This document shows positions 30,711 to 40,281 of a DNA stretch of 64,000 bases, piece by piece. Under the pieces are notes generated by a model. The model was not told where the DNA came from, did not search any database, and was given only the letters and a program-made list of their open reading frames with translations. How positions within the stretch are numbered: the first letter of the stretch is position 1; the number at the start of each line of letters is the position of its first letter. The stretch is from Myxococcota bacterium (GTDB lineage Bacteria; Myxococcota_A; Polyangia; JAAYKL01), in contig JANQET010000197.1 in NCBI GenBank assembly GCA_028278265.1, positions 1 through 64,000 on the forward strand, given 5' to 3'. Made by a program: the position numbers and the translations under genes.

Positions 30711-32804
30711 TCAGTCCGAGAAACATCGAAACGATCGCAACATTTCGTCATACGCCGGTGGCCAAGGCCCGTTTATCGCGGCGAGCACCAAGAAAAAGTA
30801 CTCCCCACATTGAACACCGATCGCGATCATCGGTCCTTCGCCCCAGTTTTCGCTGGTCCATCGGCCGGTGAGCTCGATCGCTTTCTCTGTTCCGAGTGTG
30901 ATGTGTCGAACTCGCTCTGTCCTTATCCCGCCTTCGAGGTAGGCACCCGGATAGACTTGAGCTGCCAACTCGACGATCGAATCGTGCTCCAACGGTGTCC
31001 TTGACCGCTGCCGATAGATTAAAAACGAGTCTGCCGGATTAATGGTGAGCTCCACTGCCAGGTCGCCCCGTTGCCGTGCGTATTCGACGCCGCGAGAACC
31101 GAGTTTGAAGCGGGTCGGTGCGCGCACCTGGAAACCGTTCTGAGTGATCGTGCGCCATTGCTGATCTTGATTTCCGCCTTTCCCCAACAGACGACGCTCG
31201 AGTTTGGCGAGATACTTCTCGGCCCATTGCACCTCGTTCAGGGATCGCTTCTCCTCGGTTCTGGGACGGTTTTTGATATCCATTTCTTTGTAGGCGCTGG
31301 CGTAGTCTGCCCCGTAAATCGCGGTACGCGAAACGTCGACCCAACCCAGCTCTTTCAGGTAGTTGCGAGCACCGCTGCAGTCGCGGAGGTGTAGATTGCC
31401 GTTGGCGGGGCTATCCAGACCGGCGAACCCTTTGCCGTAGCCCACCGCTCCACGACCGTTGACCTTCACGACGGCGATACCCCGCGCAATCTTCAACTGC
31501 AACAAGGGATCGTAGGTGTGACCCTGCAGCGTCCCCGGTCCACCCTTGGTCCACAGCATAGCGGGGACGGGATTGTCAACCGAAGCGTTTTGCGGACGAT
31601 ACAGAATCATCGGAATCGAAATCCCCTCCGGATTGGTGTAGCGCACGTGCTCTCCGGACGCCAATTGTTCGCGAGCCAATTTGGGGTTGAGATTATCGGT
31701 GATTCGCCGCAACTGGCTCTGCCGCAGCTCCAGCAAAAACAAATCAGCTGGGCTCGTATCGCTGGTATGAAGGAAGACAACCGCGGTTGATTGAGGAGAA
31801 AACCGCAGGGCCGTCGTCTGCCCCAGCGGAGGTGTCGGATTGGACACCGGTTGCATGGTCTGAGTCTCGTAAATGATGGGTCGAGACGCGCCGTTCTGGC
31901 TGGCAATGAGCCCCATGTATCGCCCGTCCGGGGAGAGCTCAATCTGATGAATATCCCCGACCCCGACCACCACCTCTCGAACTTGCCCTTCGGGAATCGA
32001 TGCCGCCCACAACGATTCATATTCGCCGTTTTTCGAGCTGGCGAAGTAGAGCTCTCGTCCGTCCGCTGCAAAAGCGGCCGCCCGCTGGGGCAAGTAGTTT
32101 TCCCGCTCCGTCAGGGGCAGGGGGGCGTCATCAGGACGGCTCATGTCCTGCAGGAGAAGCTGGCTGTTGCGCAACACCCCCGGCTTCTCCAGTGCTACCC
32201 AACGTCCATCGCTGCTAATGGCCACCACCCCCTGTGCGGGCGTCCCCTCGAGCAGCACCCGACGCGGGTAGCCTTTACTGGCAATTTGGACCAATCGCCA
32301 TGTGCGCGATACATCGTCATTGACTACAATCCAAAACGAATCGCCATTTTTTCTCCACCCCAGAAATCTCACCTCGCCCTGAGCAGAAGGGGTAAGATCC
32401 AATGGATCGTCATCCCCGTGACCAACCCAAAGATGGCGTGTCACGCCGGAGGAAGCCGGCGCAAAATACAGGACGCGATCATCCCGCGGAAAAGGACGCG
32501 CTGCCCGGATGTCCCCATCCGCCAACTCGACGACGGGCGTTTGCTGCCCGCTATCCAAATCGATTCGCACCGCCCGAGCCGGACCGTCCATTTCGAGGTT
32601 AACCAGGACACTCTTACCATCGGGGAAGTAGTGCGAATCTCGCATCGCGGCAAAGCTGAAAAACGGTGCCGCCCTGGGTTGTACCGATGGTGTGCCGGCG
32701 TTGCTCGTCACAGTCGGCACTGGTCGCTGGCAACCCAACAGGACGAACGCGACCGAAAAAAGAAGGCTCTGTTTCAAAACACGATTTTGCAGTCTTATAC
32801 CCAT
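30711..32804 (-). CDS. S9 (prolyl oligopeptidase)-like lipoprotein with degenerate/truncated hydrolase domain and extra C-terminal domain
   Basis: Lipobox SVAFVLLGC; TolB-like propeller (GRWVALEKPG, DGRELYFASSKNGEYESLW); alpha/beta start PAMLWTKGGPGTLQGHTYDPLLQ; nucleophile elbow reads YGADYASA. Confidence 0.72.
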   Translation of the reverse strand: MGIRLQNRVLKQSLLFSVAFVLLGCQRPVPTVTSNAGTPSVQPRAAPFFSFAAMRDSHYFPDGKSVLVNLEMDGPARAVRIDLDSGQQTPVVELADGDIRAARPFPRDDRVLYFAPASSGVTRHLWVGHGDDDPLDLTPSAQGEVRFLGWRKNGDSFWIVVNDDVSRTWRLVQIASKGYPRRVLLEGTPAQGVVAISSDGRWVALEKPGVLRNSQLLLQDMSRPDDAPLPLTERENYLPQRAAAFAADGRELYFASSKNGEYESLWAASIPEGQVREVVVGVGDIHQIELSPDGRYMGLIASQNGASRPIIYETQTMQPVSNPTPPLGQTTALRFSPQSTAVVFLHTSDTSPADLFLLELRQSQLRRITDNLNPKLAREQLASGEHVRYTNPEGISIPMILYRPQNASVDNPVPAMLWTKGGPGTLQGHTYDPLLQLKIARGIAVVKVNGRGAVGYGKGFAGLDSPANGNLHLRDCSGARNYLKELGWVDVSRTAIYGADYASAYKEMDIKNRPRTEEKRSLNEVQWAEKYLAKLERRLLGKGGNQDQQWRTITQNGFQVRAPTRFKLGSRGVEYARQRGDLAVELTINPADSFLIYRQRSRTPLEHDSIVELAAQVYPGAYLEGGIRTERVRHITLGTEKAIELTGRWTSENWGEGPMIAIGVQCGEYFFLVLAAINGPWPPAYDEMLRSFRCFSD

Positions 32805-33613
32805 GGCGAATACCCCGTCATTTGCTCATTGTGAGGCAACAAAAATATTGCGATGCAATCTATCACCCATCCTGATCACATAACGTTTCGAGAATCGGTA
32901 TGTTCCAAATTGATGTGTATCGTTCTTTGAAATCCACAGCTTGAAACTTGGTATGGCCAGACATTGGATCAATTTGATACACTCCCTCCATGAACCACCG
33001 CTGCCGTATCTCCGCAACTGCGCTCACGACCTATCCACTTATTTCGGCTATGCCTGGACGATCAACAACGACTGTCCATAGGTCACGATTAGCTCGGCCG
33101 GAAGGAGATTCAGGTGAAACACTGCCTGTTGGAGCGTCTGATGCTGCACATGGGGCACAGAGGCGCGAATGAAACGTAGCAGTAACCTGAATTCAGGTCA
33201 TCAACTAAAGAATAGCGAATCTTCAATTTTTTGAAGACAAGCCGATCGCGGATGAAAGGACCGATCTTCCGAACGGCTACCTCACAGACCAGTCAGTTGC
33301 CTACTGTCGGCTGTGTGCAGAGTGTTTACGCGGCATTCTCGACACTGTTGACACTGCGGATTCATTGCAAAAATTTACCCCTTGCGTAATTCGGGGCAGG
33401 TTTGATCCTGTTTCGGGCGGGATTGCACGGTAATACGCTCCCTCACGCCGATGCCATAATCTGGTTTAGTTCTTGCGTAGGCCCAAGACTTATTCAGGTA
33501 CCGAATAACCGGTATTCTGAAATGAGGTGAACAGACGGCGATCTCTCGCCGAATTTTGGTGGGATTTGTCGAATGAAAATGAATGAGCAAACGCAAAGAA
33601 ACGGAGTATCAAA

Positions 33614-34390
33614 ATGAACCGTAAACTAATCACAATGAGCATCGCTTTTGGTGCGGTGTCCCTCGTCGGATTGGTCTTCTTGAGCCAATCCGAGTCCTTC
33701 GGGGCAACCCAAATCAGACGTCTTTACGGATGCGATGAAAACGTCGAGGTGCGTTCGTTGACCGTTCTCAAAGGGTGGGTCAACGACAGTCCGGTGGAGG
33801 GGAAGATATCCGCGGTGATCAACACCGGCCGGGGAGGGGTATCCAGCTGCAAGTTCAACCGACTTCCCAAGGGGTTCAATGCCGCTACCTTCGGTACCCA
33901 TCAGTGAACTTCGCATCACACATCTGCTGGTCTGAGCAGAATTGGTGAGCAAGTATCCAACCTTTACGATTTGACAGGCGGCAACTATCGCGTCCAACGC
34001 AAGGTTTACTATCCGGAGTTTCCCCAAAGCGAGCTGGTGTTCGAAACCGAGGTCAAAGCGATCGACGAATCGAATTGGGAGACTGTGATAGAGATTTCCG
34101 GGCGCTACGACGGGCCCACCGATGTCGTCGGGGTACAAGACTATCGAATTGAATGGACTACCGATGGAAAGACACTGTTTGAAAAAGGGACTGCCCTTCT
34201 GGTGCTCTCCTCCGGAAGAGGGGTGCGCAGCGAATGGCGATCGAAAATATACCCACAAAAGCCCCGGTTCGATGGATTCCCACCGGAGGGGGAAATTGTC
34301 ACGGTCACCTACGCTCCCTTCAAGGTCGACGGCCACCAAATGAGCTATCGCTGGGAGGGGACGGTCTCGCCCAATGGCGTGGACCACTAA
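33614..34390 (+). CDS. Secreted protein of unknown function interrupted by one in-frame TGA (33905-33907); candidate selenoprotein or nonsense-mutated gene
   Basis: ORFs 33614-33907 and 33971-34390 share one frame; the intervening codons are open after the single TGA; signal peptide MNRKLITMSIAFGAVSLVGLVFLSQSESFGA. Confidence 0.55.
33923..33940 (+). promoter_or_regulatory. Candidate bacterial SECIS-like hairpin (TCTGCT-GGTCTG-AGCAGA)
   Basis: Perfect 6-bp stem, 6-nt loop GGTCTG; loop begins 21 nt after TGA 33905-33907. Confidence 0.45.
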
Positions 34391-34472
34391 AATAAAACCG
34401 CGGCTGAAAACGTGTCCTAAGCAACAACGGGGATGCTCGTTAAATCGTCCGAGTCTCGGAGCATCGCATACC

Positions 34473-34499
34473 GACCCCGTTTCCGGGGTCCTTTTTTTT
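34473..34499 (+). terminator. Rho-independent terminator
   Basis: gaccccg-ttt-ccggggtc-c-tttttttt; preceded by a second hairpin (tccgagtctcgga). Confidence 0.8.
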
Positions 34500-34547
34500 C
34501 AGGGAACCCTTCGCCGGGTTGTGTGTGTAAGGGGTTAGAGGCAACAT

Positions 34548-35138
34548 ATGGGTGCTTTGGCAGCGGAACAAAAAAACTCGGGTGAACTCAGCGAGCTCGT
34601 CTTGCACCGCGCGAAAAACGGGGATTCCCAGGCGTTCGAGCAGCTGGTGGTGCTGTACCATACCGCTGTTTACCAGTTGCTGTGGCGAATGCTGGAGCGG
34701 TCCTCGGGGCAGGCTCGGGTAGAGGACCTGGTTCAAGAGACGTTTTTACGCGTCTTTCGCTCCCTCTCGCGTTTCGAGCGGGGTGGTTCGGCGAAACTCT
34801 CCACTTGGATATTGACCATTGCCACCCGGCTCGCCTTGAACGAGCTTCGGAATCAGAAAAAAACGGTCAGGTTTGAAGATACGACAAACGACTTGTCGAG
34901 CGGTGACCGTCCGGACGAGGCTTTTCAAAAACGTCGCGTTGCTGCCGCCATTCGAGAAGCGGTTGCCAATTTGAGTCCGGAGCACAGGGCTGTATTTGTC
35001 CTGCGCGAGTACCACGGGCTGGAGTATGCCGAGATTGCTGGCGCGCTGCAAATCGATCTCGGCACGGTGAAGTCCAGGCTGTCCCGCGCGCGCGGCGCTC
35101 TTAGAAAATCTCTCAAGGAGGTGCGCCATGACAGTTGA
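34548..35138 (+). CDS. ECF RNA polymerase sigma factor (sigma-70 family)
   Basis: DLVQETFLRVFRSLSRFE (region 2), LSPEHRAVFVLREYHGLEYAEIAGALQIDLGTVKSRLSRAR (region 4). Confidence 0.92.
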   Translation: MGALAAEQKNSGELSELVLHRAKNGDSQAFEQLVVLYHTAVYQLLWRMLERSSGQARVEDLVQETFLRVFRSLSRFERGGSAKLSTWILTIATRLALNELRNQKKTVRFEDTTNDLSSGDRPDEAFQKRRVAAAIREAVANLSPEHRAVFVLREYHGLEYAEIAGALQIDLGTVKSRLSRARGALRKSLKEVRHDS

Positions 35139-36348
35139 TAAAAATGGTCCAATCTCACGGGCCAAGAACGACACCCCCATTGGCGCTGAGATCTGGGAGT
35201 ACACACCGCCGGAGCCACAGTCCGATCTGGTGGCGCGGGTCATGGACGGTGTCGCCAAAGAGAAGCAGCAGGGAGCTCGGATAAAGGGTGACACGTCTCG
35301 GATCGCTGTCTTGATCGCAGCTGTAGTCGTTTTGTTTCTTGTTTGTGTGACCATTTTCTTAACTGTAGCCAAGCCCGCGCCGATCGTTGGCGAATTGGTG
35401 GCCTCGGCGCGCCAGGAACTGAAGCTGGGTGACAGAGCCGTGGCGATTGTCAGGCCCGAAACGCGTATTTCATTTGAAATTGTCAAGCCTTATTTGTTCT
35501 TTGCCGGCAATGCAATCATGACCCAGGACCTTGGCCAGGTTCGGTACAAGGTGGAAAAAGGCGGATCTTTCGAAGTGGTGACACCAGCATGCCGGGTCCG
35601 CGTCACGGGCACCGAGTTTACAACGGAGGTAAGTGAAATGAACAAGAAATCGACGACCCTCATGCTGGGTGGGGCCGCTGTGGTCACAGCAGTGACAGTC
35701 TATGCGGGAAGCGTCATCATGGAGAATGAACATGGATCCTTGGCGCTGAGTCCGGGACAAAGTGGTCAGGCCACCGCGGACGAAGCCCCTCAACGCGGCG
35801 CGCTGTCCCGAACCCCGAGGGAAACCGCCAATCAGAACAAAGTGCATCAGACCACGCGGAAACGGTTGAAAGACAGAGCCGACCGGGAGAAACTCATAGC
35901 GGCCATCAAACTCGCCAAGCAGCGCCGGCTGAGGCAGCGCACGGCACCGAGTGGAGAGGAATCGGCACCGACGCATACCAATCCGGACCAAGCTGAGAAA
36001 GACCAAGGCCAGCTCTCCGAAGAGAGCATTCGCGATGCGGTGCGCGAGATCATTCCGGAGATAAAAACCTGTTATGAAGAGCAACTCGCAAACGATAGTG
36101 AGCTGGCTGGAAGACTGTCTGTCTATTTCAAAATCATCGGCGAACCGGATGTGGGCGGCATCATCGACGATGCCGAGATTGTTAGGGACGGCTCAGACCA
36201 GAGTCTGGCCGGTAATGAAGATTTCACGGACTGCATCTTGGATTCGATGGATTTGATTGAGCTACCGGCCCCCGAAGACGGCGGTGAAGTCATCGTCACC
36301 TACCCCTTCGAATTTACCGTACCGGAACCAGGTGAGGACGAAGAATAG
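35128..36348 (+). CDS. FecR-domain anti-sigma-like protein with AgmX/PglI-like C-terminus
   Basis: Overlaps the sigma gene by 11 nt; single TM; FecR-like core VKPYLFFAGNAIMTQDLGQVRYKVEKGGSFEVVTPACRVRVTGTEFTTEV; C-terminal IKTCYEEQLANDSELAGRLSVYFKI. Confidence 0.75.
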   Translation: MTVDKNGPISRAKNDTPIGAEIWEYTPPEPQSDLVARVMDGVAKEKQQGARIKGDTSRIAVLIAAVVVLFLVCVTIFLTVAKPAPIVGELVASARQELKLGDRAVAIVRPETRISFEIVKPYLFFAGNAIMTQDLGQVRYKVEKGGSFEVVTPACRVRVTGTEFTTEVSEMNKKSTTLMLGGAAVVTAVTVYAGSVIMENEHGSLALSPGQSGQATADEAPQRGALSRTPRETANQNKVHQTTRKRLKDRADREKLIAAIKLAKQRRLRQRTAPSGEESAPTHTNPDQAEKDQGQLSEESIRDAVREIIPEIKTCYEEQLANDSELAGRLSVYFKIIGEPDVGGIIDDAEIVRDGSDQSLAGNEDFTDCILDSMDLIELPAPEDGGEVIVTYPFEFTVPEPGEDEE

Positions 36349-36362
36349 GGACGACACCGCTC

Positions 36363-37200
36363 TCAGAGAGGTGTTTCGCCGGTCACCACCGGTCGGGATT
36401 CGTCCTGAATCCAGTCGTAGAGGGAACCGTCGTAGTTTGCCATTTTTTCAAAACCGAGCAAAAGGGCGACAAATAGCCACACTGGAGCGGATGCCGAGGG
36501 TTCACGTAAAGCGCAAGCTTTTGTCTTCGGTGATGCCCAGCCCGTGCCACTCCGATGAAATGATATCGAAATTGATAAATGTGTTGTCGCCTTCGATCCA
36601 GGTTGTCCAGTCCTGAAACAGGGCGCCGGGAATATGTCCGGCGTTGGTGATGTAGTCGTGGTAGTCGTCTCCGATATATTCGTCGAAGGTCCGAATATCG
36701 ATTAGGACGGTGTTCGGTGAATCGAGGTTGCCTTCGATTTCATCTGCCTCTACCAGCAGCTCGGGACTCCCCGGAACGGTGTCGCCAAAATCAACCGAGG
36801 TGGGGTGAGTCGGTTGACTCTCCGTGCCGTAGCCCTCGGCCACCCAGGCGGTCAAGCCGCCGTTGAGAAGTCGCGTGTCGTCCACCCCTGCATACATCAA
36901 CGCCCAGATGATTCGGGTCGCGTGGGGCAGGGTGGGTCCGTACACGACCACGGTGGTATCGGCACGGATGCCGTGGGACTCGATGATCGATTGCAGCTCG
37001 GTGTCCGGCAGTAGATTGGCGTCCTCCGGCGTGGCCGGCGGCATCGCGCCTTTGTTGAACATGGGGAACTCGATGTTGATCGCCTCGGGGATGTCGCGAT
37101 CACCCGGGTCTCGGTGCCGATGCCGAGCTATGCGATGAGCTCGTTGAGTTCCTCGGCGCCTTTGAGCTCGGCCGTCTCTTCGAATAGCTGGCGATAGTCA
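36363..37200 (-). pseudogene. Rhodanese-family sulfurtransferase (COG2897-like) with frameshifts; TGA at catalytic-Cys position
   Basis: MFNKGAMPPATPED...ADTTVVVYGPTLPHATRIIWALMYAGVDDTRLLNGGLTAWVAEGY, TNAGHIPGALFQDW; RFT-TGA-TLGIRSS, then in another frame VWLFVALLLGFEKMANYDGSLYDWIQDESRPVVTGETPL*. Confidence 0.65.
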
Positions 37201-37279
37201 AATTGTTGGGCGCGTGACGATCGGCGAATAGCGCGCGGGGGCTATCGGGTATACTCTATTATCAACAAGGAGAAGACCG

Positions 37280-39037
37280 ATGCCGGAAATCCATCTGAAA
37301 AGCAGTCCCGGTCGCCCTGGAGAGCAGGTGAACCGACTATTATGTTTGGCGCTGGTGCTCATTGTCGCGGTCGCCTGTGGCGAGAGCACAGAGGAGTCAA
37401 CGCCGGACGGGGGAGGGGGCGGAGACGCCGACACGGATACAGATGTTGATTCGGACACCGACGCGGATACGGACGCCGACACCGATGCGGATACGGACGC
37501 CGACACCGATGCGGATGCGGACGCCGACACCGACGCGGATGCGGACGCCGACACCGACGCGGATGCGGACGCCGACACCGATGCCAATGGGGATGTGAAT
37601 GTCTACCCCATTCTCCACGACGAGGTGTTGACCAATCCGGGAATGGGATTTGCGAATTTTCATTTCGGCTGGTGGTGCAATCTCCCGCCGATCAGTTTCA
37701 CCCCGGCTGAGTGCGCCGAGCGGGTGGAGGCGAACTGGCCGGTCAACTATCCCGACGCGGGAACATCCTATTTTCGTTGGTTCTGGAGTGAACTGGAGCC
37801 GGTGCGCGGTGAAATCGATTTCGAGATGATCGACACCGCGATTCAATCGGCCAACGCCCTGGGTGAGACGCTCTCATTTCGCGTGATCACGATCAAAGAA
37901 AATGAGCTCGGTGTTCCGGACTGGTTGGTCGGCGCTCCTTACAATGTTCCCGGGGAGTCATTCGCCGGTACGTTTTGGCCGGATTACCGAAACGCCACTT
38001 TTTTGGCCGAGCACGAGCGCTTCATCGCGGCCCTGGGCGAGCGGTACAACGACCATCCCGGGATTGATCACGTCGATATCGGCACGGTCGGGTGTTACGG
38101 GGAGTGGAACACGGCGTGCATCACGGGCGAGGACACTATTTTTGATATCCTCGATCCTCAGAACGACGCGGACTTTCAGGTCATCGCCGATGCGTATCGC
38201 ACGATGATCGATCACCACGCCGCAGCATTCCCTCAAACCCCGACGGTGATGTTGGGTATCGGCGTCGACTCGGACTGGGAAGTGGCGGTGATGCTCCACG
38301 CGATCGATCAGGGGGCGGGGTGGCGAGTGGACTGTTGGGGAGACTGGGGCATCTGGGGCGATGCCTGGAACCACATGGAGGATCTCTATCCGGCGATGAT
38401 CGCCAACGTCACGGCGCAAAATCCCGATTTTGTCGACGTTTGGAAAACGGCGCCGGTTCAGTTGGAGGTCTGCGGCACCATTGACCAATGGCAGGATATT
38501 TACGGTTGGTCTGCCCAGCCGCCGGACGGTAAAGTGTACAGGACATTTCAATGGGCCCTGGAGCAGCATGCATCTGTGCTGAACGGCAAGTTTCGCGCGC
38601 TGCCCGATGCCTTCATGACCGAGCTCAACGAAATGCTGAGGAAGAACGGATACCGGCTGGTGATCGATCGGTTCAATCATTTCGGCGAGGTGCGCGCCGG
38701 CGAACAGACCGAGTTCTACACCAACTGGCGCAACATCGGCGTGGCGCCCAGCTATCGACCGCGGACGGTAACTTATCGTCTGCGCAACGCCACCGCCGAG
38801 CGAACGTTCGCCAGCCCATCGGACATTCGAACCTGGTTGCCGGGATCCTGGCCGGTCAGGGATCAGGTGACGATTCCCGCAGATCTGGCACCGGGCACCT
38901 ATTGGATCGACATCGGCCTGCTCGATCGCGCCGGGACAAATCCGACCACTCAACCGCTGCCCCCACTCTACCTGGGTATCGGTGGCCGGCAAGCGGATGG
39001 GTGGTACCAGCTTTCCGAGCTCACCGTCACAGACTGA
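37280..39037 (+). CDS. Lipoprotein with Asp-rich (DxD) tether and DUF4832/DUF4874-like TIM-barrel domain
   Basis: Lipobox LVLIVAVACGES; (DADTDADAD)n; NPGMGFANFHFGWW..., YFRWFWSELEPVRGEIDFEMID, C-terminal NWRNIGVAPSYRPRTVTYRL. Confidence 0.7.
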   Translation: MPEIHLKSSPGRPGEQVNRLLCLALVLIVAVACGESTEESTPDGGGGGDADTDTDVDSDTDADTDADTDADTDADTDADADADTDADADADTDADADADTDANGDVNVYPILHDEVLTNPGMGFANFHFGWWCNLPPISFTPAECAERVEANWPVNYPDAGTSYFRWFWSELEPVRGEIDFEMIDTAIQSANALGETLSFRVITIKENELGVPDWLVGAPYNVPGESFAGTFWPDYRNATFLAEHERFIAALGERYNDHPGIDHVDIGTVGCYGEWNTACITGEDTIFDILDPQNDADFQVIADAYRTMIDHHAAAFPQTPTVMLGIGVDSDWEVAVMLHAIDQGAGWRVDCWGDWGIWGDAWNHMEDLYPAMIANVTAQNPDFVDVWKTAPVQLEVCGTIDQWQDIYGWSAQPPDGKVYRTFQWALEQHASVLNGKFRALPDAFMTELNEMLRKNGYRLVIDRFNHFGEVRAGEQTEFYTNWRNIGVAPSYRPRTVTYRLRNATAERTFASPSDIRTWLPGSWPVRDQVTIPADLAPGTYWIDIGLLDRAGTNPTTQPLPPLYLGIGGRQADGWYQLSELTVTD

Positions 39038-39094
39038 TCTGTCCGTTGGACCGCGGTGCAAGAATGAGCCGCGAAAATCGAAAAAGGGCTTAAC

Positions 39095-39679
39095 GTGGAC
39101 GACCTGCTAAATCACTACAGAAACCAACTCGTTGCCATCACTGAAGAGATCGATCGGTGGGAGGTCCCCAAAAACCCGGATGTCATGAATATTGAATTGG
39201 CCGTATCTCTGATGAAGGCGTTCAGAGAATCAGCTGCCTATATCTCAACGATTAAAAAGCTCAAAGCAAATCTAAGCACAATGACATCGGCCTATCGGGA
39301 GTCAGACGAAGAATTTCGCCAACAAGCGCGACAACTCTTTGCCGACTTTGGCCAAATCGTTGGTTGGGCACCCGATGTCATCTACCTGCTCATCGATGAA
39401 TCTGTCGAAAACCGCAGCATTCAGGGGGTTGAAGATTGCATCGCACTGATCGCCATGCTCGACGCATCCCTGGGCCCCCGCCAAGCGGTCCTCGCCCTCG
39501 AAACAGCGTTTCGCGAGGCCGCCCGAGTCGGTCTCGATCCAAAATTAGCATTTAAAGAAATTGCCAAAATCGCTTCATCGACCCACCCCAATGGCGACAC
39601 ACCAATGCAGGAGCTGATCCTCGAGATTCCCGAACGATTTGGTGGTGAGAATTCGACCGATAATATTACCGATCGATGA
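39095..39679 (+). CDS. Hypothetical protein
   Basis: 194-aa intact ORF with typical codon usage, no recognised domain. Confidence 0.6.
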   Translation: MDDLLNHYRNQLVAITEEIDRWEVPKNPDVMNIELAVSLMKAFRESAAYISTIKKLKANLSTMTSAYRESDEEFRQQARQLFADFGQIVGWAPDVIYLLIDESVENRSIQGVEDCIALIAMLDASLGPRQAVLALETAFREAARVGLDPKLAFKEIAKIASSTHPNGDTPMQELILEIPERFGGENSTDNITDR

Positions 39680-39765
39680 CGTTTCGGGGAATGGTGGAAT
39701 ACCGCGCTGCTTGACGATTGGAAATAACCCGCCTACCCTTCTCTCCACACAAGGAGGGAGTGAAG

Positions 39766-40212
39766 ATGTGCTCGAAGCTGTTCAGTAGGTCCGTCGCCAT
39801 CATCTCTGTTGTCGGTTGTGGTTTGTTACTGTCCCGCTGTGCCACCGTAATACCAACAGATGTCGCGGATCCGGTTACTTTACCCGATCACGTCACGGAC
39901 CTGGCCATTTACGAAGCAAATGACCGCACGCGCGGTACTCTGCGGGAGAGCGAGACGACATACAATCTCACTGATCCGGGCGCGATTGCCGATCTCATTT
40001 CGGGTATCGATTTTGGTGAGGCGTTGGATTGCGCGGACATGGAGACAAAGAACAGTGCCTACCTCTATGTCAAATTCAAGGACAACAAGCGCAAAGTTTA
40101 TACCCTGTTTCTGTTGAACAGTCACATTTCATTGAACAATGATCGAAGCACATGCTTTTTTGTCGGACCGGTAGCCCGCACCATAATAGAATCGAACAGT
40201 CAGTCTTCCTGA
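39766..40212 (+). CDS. Small lipoprotein
   Basis: Start MCSKLFSRSVAIISVVGCGLLLSRCATV (signal, lipobox). Confidence 0.65.
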   Translation: MCSKLFSRSVAIISVVGCGLLLSRCATVIPTDVADPVTLPDHVTDLAIYEANDRTRGTLRESETTYNLTDPGAIADLISGIDFGEALDCADMETKNSAYLYVKFKDNKRKVYTLFLLNSHISLNNDRSTCFFVGPVARTIIESNSQSS

Positions 40213-40281
40213 GTCACAGATGAGGGTCAACTATCCGTGTTGTTGAGCCCAATTCGCCCTAGCCCGCCGGGAGGAGTAGAG

